In this document: piece after piece, positions 1 through 5,109 of the stretch
Layout of the letters: each line of letters opens with the position of its first letter
Position numbering within the stretch: the stretch's first letter is position 1
Assembly: GCA_026390275.1 (NCBI GenBank)
Contig: JAPLGF010000029.1
Span: forward strand, 1-8,394
Source of the DNA: Candidatus Atribacteria bacterium
GTDB taxonomy: Bacteria; Atribacterota; Atribacteria; Atribacterales; Atribacteraceae
Reading direction: 5' to 3'
DNA: 8,394 bases
Notes under the pieces: model-generated
The model's database searches: none
What the model was told of the DNA's origin: nothing
What the model saw: the letters and a program-made list of their open reading frames with translations, nothing else
Translations under genes and position numbers: made by a program

Positions 1-351
1 ATCTGGCATGTTTTTCCCGATGGTTTGAATGATCTGAAGCCAATCGGGCTCGGTTTTAATCAAATTCTTAATGATATCTACTCTTTTTTGAATGATGGTT
101 ATTTGATTCTGCACGTCTTGCATCTTTTTTTCCTGTTCTTTTAAATAATTTAATTCCACGTTCAAGGTGTCAATACTATTAGTAAAAAAAGCAATTTTCT
201 GGGTATCAAGAGAATAGGCATAAAGATGGAACATGGTGGCAACGAACATAATGGTGAGAAAAAACACCCGCACCCAGTTCGGGGTCTTCTTTACAATGTA
301 CTTCTTGGGAAGCAGGTTAACCTTGGCCTGGTAACTGACTTTTAATTCCAC
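1..351 (-). CDS. pilN: PilN-like pilus alignment protein, 5' part (runs off the left edge)
   Basis: This is the first 117 codons of a bitopic inner-membrane protein. I see a short cytoplasmic N-terminus with VNLLPKKY at residues 11-18, matching the conserved (I/V)NLLP motif by which PilN docks into a groove of PilM. One membrane segment follows at about residues 27-46, then a long polar, Lys/Glu/Gln-rich stretch from about 50 to 100 that looks like the periplasmic coiled coil. The start is GTG at 351-349, preceded by a GGGAG ribosome site about 7 bases away and overlapping the end of pilM by 10 bp, which implies translational coupling. In the family, PilN pairs with PilO in the periplasm and links PilM to the rest of the machine; pilO is presumably just beyond the window. 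The identification rests on motif, topology and position after pilM. The C-terminal fold cannot be judged. Confidence 0.85.
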   Translation of the reverse strand, partial: MELKVSYQAKVNLLPKKYIVKKTPNWVRVFFLTIMFVATMFHLYAYSLDTQKIAFFTNSIDTLNVELNYLKEQEKKMQDVQNQITIIQKRVDIIKNLIKTEPDWLQIIQTIGKNMPD

Positions 352-1328
352 AGTGATGCTCCCAATGCTGCGAGAAAACGTTCGGGTTGAAGGGGCTTGT
401 TCCGATTCAAGAGAATGGGTTTCAACTCCTGAAAAGTGATATTAAGGCCGATAGAAAGAATGGTCTTGAGAGAAAGAATGGTCGCTCCTCCCCCCACCAA
501 GAAACAATTCATGACTGCAGTCGACCCAAACTCACTTTGAAAGAAGGTGAAAGAACGGCGGAACTCAGAAAGGAGGGCACCGGTGGTTTCATTCAAGGCT
601 TCCTCCAGTTGATAGGGAAGATCGGAACTCTGGGTACTGCGATTGAGAAGTTCCTGGGTCTCGGCGGGAAGCATCTTATGTTTTTCTTTCAAATAATCCC
701 AAATCTTTTTCACCCCCCATCCGAAATAGCGGGAGTACATCAGCTTCCCTTTTTCGAAATAGACAATGGTGACCTTGGAAAATCCGATATCGGTCAAAAC
801 AAAGGACCCTTCGCGAGATAAAGAAGGATTCAACGCCAGAAATCCTTTCAAGAGACTTAAAATTTGCGGTTCGATGGCATCGACCCGAATTCCGGCTTTC
901 TTAAAGACATCTAAGTAATCCGCCACCACCAGCGACGGAGAAGCGGCATACAGAATATCGAGTTTATCATCCGTCTTCCCCAAAATTTGCCAGCCGATCT
1001 GAAAGTTTTCTTCACCAGTCATTATTGAACTGGCTTCCCACTTCAGGGCATTTTCCAGCTCCATATCACTCATTTGAGGAATAGAGATGTTCTGGACCAC
1101 CATGCGGGGATGATAGAAGGAAACCGATGCTTCCCGGGGAAGCTTATTCTTTTTCCAGAACAATTTGAGGTTCTCAGCGAGGACGTTTTTCCCTTTGATA
1201 TCACCTTCCATAAACACATCCCCGGGAATGACCAGATCCCCGGTCCGGATCACATCAAAAAGATCCTCTCTCTTTTTCTTGGTTTGAAAAAACTTCAGGG
1301 AATAAATCCCCAGATCGACTCCGAGCAT
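342..1328 (-). CDS. pilM: PilM, actin-like ATPase of the pilus alignment complex
   Basis: A cytoplasmic actin/FtsA-fold protein of 328 residues, close to the usual PilM length of 320-360. The phosphate-1 loop is GVDLGIYSLKFFQ at residues 3-15 (family pattern GxDxGxxxxK). The phosphate-2 region is FVLTDIGFSKVTIVYFEKGK at 176-195. The adenosine motif is CFLVGGGATI at 275-284, and the characteristic C-terminal ERFLAALGASL is at 316-326. Between them, EFRRSFTFFQ at 255-264 matches the region that precedes the third motif in PilM. The protein binds the PilN N-terminus and couples the cytoplasmic motors to the inner-membrane ring. The start is ATG at 1328-1326, with an AGGT ribosome site overlapping the stop of the previous gene, only 2 bp away. 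It overlaps pilN by 10 bp. All expected motifs are present and nothing looks damaged. Confidence 0.93.
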   Translation of the reverse strand: MLGVDLGIYSLKFFQTKKKREDLFDVIRTGDLVIPGDVFMEGDIKGKNVLAENLKLFWKKNKLPREASVSFYHPRMVVQNISIPQMSDMELENALKWEASSIMTGEENFQIGWQILGKTDDKLDILYAASPSLVVADYLDVFKKAGIRVDAIEPQILSLLKGFLALNPSLSREGSFVLTDIGFSKVTIVYFEKGKLMYSRYFGWGVKKIWDYLKEKHKMLPAETQELLNRSTQSSDLPYQLEEALNETTGALLSEFRRSFTFFQSEFGSTAVMNCFLVGGGATILSLKTILSIGLNITFQELKPILLNRNKPLQPERFLAALGASLWN

Positions 1329-1330
1329 AT

Positions 1331-1717
1331 TTACCTCATAGAGGGAAGATAGGATCGACTTTCAATACCGGTGATGAATACTTTCCCGTCCCGAAATACA
1401 TACCAGGACATTAAAAGTATATCTTTCTTATTGTATACGCAAATTGTATCATTTTCAATATTTATTGTGTATTCAGTACAAAAATTTGAAGTAATGTTTT
1501 TCTTGGGAGTAAACTGATCATCGCTTTCCCGGAGGGATTTCGCCTCAATGAGAACCCCTTCCAATCGGTAACTCTCCTTCATTTTCTGGAGATAGGCATT
1601 CCCCACTCTTTTATGAAGCATACTTTCCTGGAAAAAATAGAAGAATGTCAAGGAAAAAAAGCTGATGAGAACCAGAGTAAATATTTCGATAAATCCAGAA
1701 TATTTTACCTGATTCAT
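1331..1717 (-). CDS. Small membrane-anchored pseudopilin-like protein, candidate GspK/PilX-type tip subunit
   Basis: A 128-residue protein with a very short N-terminus (MNQVKYSG), one strongly hydrophobic aromatic segment at about residues 9-29, then a soluble region. A helical stretch at about 35-62 contains LQKMKESYRLEGVLIEAKSL. If prepilin peptidase cuts after Gly8, the mature protein starts FIEIFTL: there is no Glu at +5 and the only acidic residue nearby is Glu at +3. GspK/PilX-type subunits are the class known to lack Glu5, and this is the fourth gene of an H-I-J-K-like series, so that role fits. Sequence similarity is too weak to prove it; it could be an unprocessed membrane protein. 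Its ATG overlaps the previous stop as ATGA (1717-1714), and pilM follows after 2 bp. The central part, 1411-1500, is unusually AT-rich (about 20% GC by hand count), unlike the flanking coding sequence. Confidence 0.6.
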   Translation of the reverse strand: MNQVKYSGFIEIFTLVLISFFSLTFFYFFQESMLHKRVGNAYLQKMKESYRLEGVLIEAKSLRESDDQFTPKKNITSNFCTEYTINIENDTICVYNKKDILLMSWYVFRDGKVFITGIESRSYLPSMR

Positions 1718-2259
1718 TGTTCGTCCTCACATAATGAATGAACATGCAAGAAAACGGTGTCGCAGTCTTGAGCATGAAAACTGAAGGATAAAGTCGCATC
1801 AACATCATGATTTCCCTTTCCCTCCCCGGTCAACTGAAATATTGTTTTTTGGGGAAGACAGTGTTCGGCAATGGGATTCGATGCCCCTTTATTCCGTAGC
1901 AGAAGACTGGATTCACTGGGATACAGCTGAATCGATCCCTTCCTCATGGAAACCGTGAGTTTATGACCATCTGGCGTAACTCCGGTGGGAAGTCCATACT
2001 TCACCAGGCACATCACTTCATTGACCACCGCAAACAGGGTCTCTTCCCTTTCCATGGATACCATAATGGCTTCACAGGTTTTAGTATAACTGGTGATAAA
2101 ACCCAAAATCGCCACTACCAATATGGTATACAGAGTAAATGCCATAACTGTTTCAATCAAGGTAAAACCCTTATTCTTCTGCCAGGGTTTCAAAGGAGAC
2201 AATTTCTCTTTGACCGACATCTTTTGCAATAACTCTAATTTGACATACTTTCGGCGCAA
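1714..2259 (-). CDS. Minor pseudopilin with class III signal, GspJ/PilW-like
   Basis: A 181-residue prepilin-like protein. The cleavage motif KNKGFTLIE sits at residues 28-36, followed by a hydrophobic helix to about residue 54 (TVMAFTLYTILVVAILGFI) and a soluble domain of about 125 residues carrying five cysteines. Mature Glu5 is present. The size and the third place in the minor-pilin series suggest the GspJ/PilW role in the pilus-tip complex. I chose the TTG at 2259-2257 because a strong GAGGTGA site lies 6 bases upstream (2266-2272); this gives a 31-residue leader and an 89-bp overlap with the preceding gene. The alternative is ATG at 2220-2218, with an 18-residue leader and 50-bp overlap but no clear ribosome site. 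The overlap and ATGA junction downstream indicate tight translational coupling. The class is confident; the J assignment rests mostly on order. Confidence 0.8.
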   Translation of the reverse strand: MRRKYVKLELLQKMSVKEKLSPLKPWQKNKGFTLIETVMAFTLYTILVVAILGFITSYTKTCEAIMVSMEREETLFAVVNEVMCLVKYGLPTGVTPDGHKLTVSMRKGSIQLYPSESSLLLRNKGASNPIAEHCLPQKTIFQLTGEGKGNHDVDATLSFSFHAQDCDTVFLHVHSLCEDEQ

Positions 2260-2611
2260 ATTTGCTCACCTCGTAGCAGATTTTGAGATCATCTTTTTGG
2301 ATAATCACTCCATTGAAATCATAAAATTTCTTGCTGATCTTCATGGATTCAATGGCATTGATGACTTCTACCGCTGCTCTCCTCTGCAAAGCCGATTTGT
2401 TCTGAATGGTTCGCATCATCGTCAACCCCTGATGAGCAACCAATAGAAAAAGCGCGAGACATACCCCGGCAATCAGAGTTCCCACCAGGGCGAATCCGGA
2501 ATTGAAACTCCCATCATCCAGAGATGGGATACCCCCCTGGTATTTTTCCTTCCCGATATTATTTTTTCTATTTTTGTACGTATTACAAACAATATTTCTT
2601 CCAAAGACCAC
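2171..2611 (-). CDS. Minor pseudopilin lacking Glu5, GspI/PilV-like
   Basis: A 146-residue prepilin-like protein. After a long, polar leader the cleavage region reads NSGFALVGTLIAG at residues 37-49, followed by a hydrophobic helix to about residue 59 and a soluble domain with KICYEV and KVCQIRV, which may be a disulphide pair. The N-terminal pattern is that of GspI/PilV proteins (GFxLxExLIA), except that position 5 of the mature protein is Gly (codon GGA) instead of Glu. Leader residues just before the cleavage Gly include two Asp and no nearby basic residue, also atypical. The start is GTG at 2611-2609 with an AGGAGG site 5 bases upstream. An ATG at 2613-2611 is in another frame and gives only a 46-codon dead-end reading. 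It is second in the series, 37 bp after the GspH-like gene. The family call is good; the subtype is inferred. Confidence 0.72.
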   Translation of the reverse strand: MVFGRNIVCNTYKNRKNNIGKEKYQGGIPSLDDGSFNSGFALVGTLIAGVCLALFLLVAHQGLTMMRTIQNKSALQRRAAVEVINAIESMKISKKFYDFNGVIIQKDDLKICYEVSKFAPKVCQIRVIAKDVGQREIVSFETLAEE

Positions 2612-2648
2612 ATTTTCCTCCTTTTCAGAAATTTTCTATTTTTTGGGA

Positions 2649-2984
2649 TTAAAGGGTATCGCTGATCCGTACCCGCCCGGTAACCGGGGTGATGATCACG
2701 TATTTCAGGCGGTCTTTGACCCGGAGCGTGATGGTTCCCCCACTGGAGGGGGTCCCGGTAGGATAAAAATAGAGGATATTATTTTCTATAAAATTAGCTC
2801 TATATAAAACCACTCCCTCCGGAATTTCATAAAGAGTGAACGAGAAAAAAAGGAGAAGGGAAATTAACGAGATCACAATAATGATTTCAATGAGGGTAAA
2901 ACCGCTCTGAAGAACAAGTATGGGCATTGTTCTTCTCGTTGTAACTATTGGAAGATATCTTTTGGTGAAGGGAGATCTTTCCAC
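2649..2984 (-). CDS. Minor pseudopilin with class III signal, GspH/FimT-like
   Basis: A 111-residue prepilin. The canonical motif SGFTLIE is at residues 27-33, followed by a hydrophobic helix (IIIVISLISLLLFFSFTLY) and a short beta-rich soluble domain of about 60 residues ending in charged Arg/Lys/Asp residues. Glu5 is present. GspH/FimT-type tip subunits normally have 130-190 residues, so this one is short but has no visible frameshift. The start used is GTG at 2984-2982, with AAGGA 3 bases upstream and a 28-residue leader containing five basic residues. An internal ATG at codon 20 would give a leader of 9 residues with no basic residue, which is less typical. The gene begins 42 bp after the peptidase gene. 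It heads the four-gene minor pilin series. The H assignment is by position and size, not by recognisable domain sequence. Confidence 0.78.
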   Translation of the reverse strand: MERSPFTKRYLPIVTTRRTMPILVLQSGFTLIEIIIVISLISLLLFFSFTLYEIPEGVVLYRANFIENNILYFYPTGTPSSGGTITLRVKDRLKYVIITPVTGRVRISDTL

Positions 2985-3026
2985 AAATCCTTCTCTAAAT
3001 AGAGAGTATTGAGTAATTGAACCGTT

Positions 3027-3485
3027 TTAGAAATATAAACCCAGGTACCAGTTTATAATAGATTCACCAAAAAATAAAGAGGCAATCGCTCCCAAGGCGA
3101 GAAAAGGCCCAAATGGTATGGGATCTTTCATCGACTTTTTATGGAGGGCAATGAGAAGCAGACCAACAATGGCACCACTGAAGAAGGAAAGCAGAATTGC
3201 TAATATTGTGAGTTTGAAACCCAGGAACAAACCGATGGCACCGGCCAGCTTGACATCCCCGAAACCGATACCTTTGGGGAATAAAAAATAAAGAATGAGA
3301 TAAATTGAAAAGCTAGTAATTAAACCAGTAATAAACTTAAAATCAAAATAATTAAATACATAATGTATAATTCCAATATTTAAAACAACAATAACTAGTT
3401 TGTTTGGAATTACATAATTTTTATAATCATATATTCCAATGACAATAAGAGAAAAAACAAATATTATATTAGTAAAAAGCATCAT
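3027..3485 (-). CDS. pilD: Short-form prepilin peptidase (A24 family), no methyltransferase domain
   Basis: A 152-residue polytopic membrane aspartic protease that would remove prepilin leader peptides at the cytoplasmic face. The first catalytic Asp is D20 in IGIYDYKNYVIPNKL (family pattern D-x(4-5)-IPN). The second is D77 in GIGFGDVKLAG (family GxGDxKL). IPFGPFLALG at 123-132 is the conserved C-terminal motif. I see about five hydrophobic segments. Typical PilD/GspO enzymes have 250-290 residues with an N-terminal methyltransferase/zinc domain; this one begins directly at the peptidase core, as in TadV/CpaA-type or archaeal enzymes. The first 68 codons are extremely AT-rich (17.5% GC over 3281-3480) while the rest is near 49%. 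The start is ATG at 3485-3483 (an adjacent ATG lies at 3482), 4 bp after the open pilin frame ends. No close ribosome site is visible, so expression may depend on coupling or readthrough. Confidence 0.88.
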   Translation of the reverse strand: MMLFTNIIFVFSLIVIGIYDYKNYVIPNKLVIVVLNIGIIHYVFNYFDFKFITGLITSFSIYLILYFLFPKGIGFGDVKLAGAIGLFLGFKLTILAILLSFFSGAIVGLLLIALHKKSMKDPIPFGPFLALGAIASLFFGESIINWYLGLYF

Positions 3486-3560
3486 TTTATCAATAAAATA
3501 CCCTCATCTTTATGTAAGATGAGGGTATAAAATGAATAAATCTACCTCTATTATTACCAA
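3281..3560. other. AT-rich segment spanning the pilin tail and the first half of pilD
   Basis: Hand counting gives 35 G/C in 200 bases for 3281-3480 and 20 in 80 for 3481-3560. The neighbours are 98 in 200 for 3081-3280 and 37 in 80 for 3561-3640. The lower edge falls inside pilD at about codon 68, just before the GFGD active-site motif. The upper edge falls at the stop codons of the pilin gene. Hydrophobic membrane proteins can be AT-rich, but the abruptness inside one gene suggests a recombinational mosaic or strongly relaxed selection on this stretch. No repeats or transposon ends are visible at the edges. Confidence 0.6.
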
Positions 3561-3768
3561 CTAAGCGCTGTACCAGTACCAGCGGTACCAGCAAGATTTT
3601 CAAGTTGGCTTGAGTGGCATTTTGTGCAGCCTTTATTCTTGCTGTGGTGTATCTCGGTATTGCGATTGCCAGCAAGAACCCCAATATCGCGATGACCACG
3701 ATCAATTCAATGAGGGTGAAGCCCTCTTCTCCTTTTTTATTCTGTTTCTTTCTGATGATCGACCACAT
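3490..3768 (-). CDS. pilA: Major-pilin-like prepilin with truncated or frame-disturbed C-terminus
   Basis: The first part is a textbook type IV prepilin: 16-residue basic leader MWSIIRKKQNKKGEEG, cleavage before Phe17, then FTLIELIVVIAILGFLLAIA with Glu5 present, then IPRYTTARIKAAQNATQANL. The start is ATG at 3768-3766 with GGAGGTG (3777-3783) 8 bases upstream, the strongest ribosome site in the window, as expected for an abundant subunit. The open frame gives 92 residues, but from codon 57 the tail (LLVPLVLVQRLVG) is hydrophobic and then translates the terminator hairpin. Adding one A to the AAAA run at 3597-3600 gives LKNLAGTAGTGTALSW and three consecutive stops (3556-3548), a more pilin-like ending of 71 residues. 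Either product is much shorter than normal pilins of 130-160 residues, though comparable to the short PilA of Geobacter. It lies between pilC and pilD, the usual major pilin position. The N-terminus is certain; the true C-terminus is not. Confidence 0.8.
   Translation of the reverse strand: MWSIIRKKQNKKGEEGFTLIELIVVIAILGFLLAIAIPRYTTARIKAAQNATQANLKILLVPLVLVQRLVGNNRGRFIHFIPSSYIKMRVFY
3491..3528 (-). terminator. Rho-independent terminator-like hairpin after the pilin gene
   Basis: A perfect 13-bp inverted repeat, ATACCCTCATCTT at 3498-3510 and its complement at 3516-3528, encloses a 5-base loop. Read in the direction of transcription it is followed by TTTATTG. No T-run follows on the plus strand, so it acts for the minus strand. 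A hairpin after the major pilin that limits transcription into the assembly genes is a common way to express pilin far above the rest. The stem has moderate GC (5 of 13) and the T-tract is interrupted by an A, so partial readthrough into pilD is plausible. The hairpin lies inside the open 92-codon pilin frame, which argues that this frame's last third is not real protein. Confidence 0.7.
3571..3591. repeat. Three-copy hexamer TACCAG in the pilin tail
   Basis: TACCAG occurs at 3571-3576, 3577-3582 and, after CGG, at 3586-3591. Read on the minus strand it encodes Val/Leu-rich residues in the open frame, a Gly-Thr run in the -1 frame and an aromatic Trp-Tyr run in the +1 frame. It sits directly downstream of the AAAA run where the pilin frame becomes doubtful. 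The array is too short to prove slippage, but short coding repeats next to a homopolymer are classic sites of frame change. Confidence 0.55.
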
Positions 3769-3875
3769 TTTCTTTACACCTCCATTTTCTATTCGGTATT
3801 CTTACAATGAATCATCGACGGAATTCACCAAAACTTTACCCGGCAATCCTGATAAATAATATTTATAGAACTTGA
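3769..3875 (-). promoter_or_regulatory. pilC-pilin intergenic leader
   Basis: This 107-bp gap is the second longest in the window and precedes the most strongly initiated gene, so a dedicated pilin promoter is expected here. I can see TTGGTG around 3828-3833 with weak -10-like sequences (ATTGTA, TAAGAAT) downstream, but spacing and match are poor. No sigma-54 type GG-N10-GC element is evident. An AT-only 6-bp inverted repeat (ATAAAT/ATTTAT) lies near the pilC stop. The only firm element is the GGAGGTG ribosome site at 3777-3783. The promoter is inferred from layout. Confidence 0.3.
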
Positions 3876-5108
3876 TCATCCTCCTCCCATCCCCTTGGAT
3901 GCCATTTCAAAAATGGGGAGGAAAAACGCTAAAGCTAAAATGAGGACGCCGGCACCGATGATGACGGTGAGAACTGGTTCGATGACGGTGGAGATTCGCC
4001 CCACGAAAACGCCAATCTCTTTGTCGTAGAGCTCAGTCAGTTTCCCCAGGGTGAGTTCTAAGTTTCCAGCTTCTTCCCCCACACTGACCATCTGGGTGAC
4101 GATGGGGGGAAAGAAGTCGTACTCTCGCACACTCTGGGAGAGATTTCTCCCTCTTCGTATCTTATCGGCAATTTCTAAAATAATATCACGGACATAATAA
4201 TCTCCCACCGCAGTGGACACCGTTTCCAATGCCTGGACCATGGGCATACCGCTTTTGAGCAGACCATTCATAATCCAGCAGAAACGGGAGACCACTAACT
4301 TGCGGAATAATTCACCAAAGAGAGGTAGATGGTGCTTTTTCTGGTCCCACCACTTTTTCCCCTTTTCCGAAGTAACATACATATAAAAACCAATCACCGC
4401 CAGGATGAGTCCCCCATAGACCAGATACCAGAAGGCGTTCATAAATCTGATGACTTCCATTAAAAGTTTGGTGATGAAGGGAAGTTCAATATTAAAACTC
4501 TCAAAAAGCAACAGGAACTGTGGAAAAACAAAATAGACCATGAAAAAGGAGGCGGCTACCATGGCGATGATCAGAATCATGGGGTAATAGGTGGCGGATT
4601 GGACTTTATCCCGCAGATCTTTTTCCCATTCCAAGTAGTCCGCTAATCGTCCCAGGGCCCAGTCCAGATTTCCCCCGGCTTCACCAGACTGGATCATCCC
4701 CTGGAAAACCCGGTTGAAGACCTTGGGATGCTCATTGAGTGATTGGGAAAAGGAATAGCCCCGTTCGATCTTTTCTGTCATGTTCTGAATAACCAGCGTT
4801 AAACCGGGATTGGACGATTGACTGGCCATGCTCTGAAGAGCGGAGAGGAGGGGGACACCGGCCTCCAGCATGGTGGAAAGACCCCGGCAGAAGAGGGCTA
4901 AATCACGTAGGCCCACGTTTTTGGATTTGGCAGTGGAAAGGAAGGACAACTCTTTTTTGACAGAAATAACCCGATCTTCGGTAATAGAGGTGATGTAGTA
5001 TCCCCGCTCCTTCAAAGCCATAACTGCTTCCCGCTCACTTTGGGAATCGATTTTCCCCTCATTGAATCGACCGGTGGCATCCCGGACTTTATAGGCATAG
5101 GTGGTCAT
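3876..5108 (-). CDS. pilC: PilC/GspF inner-membrane platform protein
   Basis: A complete 410-residue platform protein, the normal family length of about 400. A short N-terminal domain (about 1-60, starting TTYAYKVRDATG) precedes two tandem T2SF domains. The first covers about 70-195 with LFCRGLSTMLEAGVPLLSAL and GEAGGNLDWAL. The second covers about 272-395 with RFCWIMNGLLKSGMPMVQAL and GEEAGNLELTLGKL. Membrane segments are at about 176-198, 225-245 and 379-402. PilC contacts the ATPases on the cytoplasmic side and is thought to turn as PilB works, scooping pilins from the membrane. The start chosen is ATG at 5108-5106, one base after the pilT stop, with GGAG about 5 bases upstream; a start 9 codons earlier would extend into pilT without benefit. 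No damage is seen. The pilin gene follows after 107 bp. Confidence 0.95.
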   Translation of the reverse strand: MTTYAYKVRDATGRFNEGKIDSQSEREAVMALKERGYYITSITEDRVISVKKELSFLSTAKSKNVGLRDLALFCRGLSTMLEAGVPLLSALQSMASQSSNPGLTLVIQNMTEKIERGYSFSQSLNEHPKVFNRVFQGMIQSGEAGGNLDWALGRLADYLEWEKDLRDKVQSATYYPMILIIAMVAASFFMVYFVFPQFLLLFESFNIELPFITKLLMEVIRFMNAFWYLVYGGLILAVIGFYMYVTSEKGKKWWDQKKHHLPLFGELFRKLVVSRFCWIMNGLLKSGMPMVQALETVSTAVGDYYVRDIILEIADKIRRGRNLSQSVREYDFFPPIVTQMVSVGEEAGNLELTLGKLTELYDKEIGVFVGRISTVIEPVLTVIIGAGVLILALAFFLPIFEMASKGMGGG

Positions 5109-5109
5109 C

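Noticed and set aside
387..821. Open plus-strand frame opposite pilM
   Set aside because: It lies wholly antisense to a well-supported pilM, has no recognisable motifs and no ribosome site. The same holds for plus-strand frames opposite pilB (for example 7100-7444), pilT (5269-5547) and the minor pilins.
2473..2613. A 46-codon frame starting at ATG 2613 beside the GTG start of the GspI-like gene
   Set aside because: It shares the ribosome site but lies only 3 bases from it, is entirely contained in the prepilin gene and has no pilin motif.
2988..3002. Small hairpin TCTCT-AAAT-AGAGA between pilD and the GspH-like gene
   Set aside because: Only 5 bp of stem with no T-run; it overlaps the ribosome site and probably arose by chance.
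3800..3875. Sigma-54 promoter for the pilin gene
   Set aside because: No GG-N10-GC arrangement fits; the nearest TTGG has CG at the -12 position.
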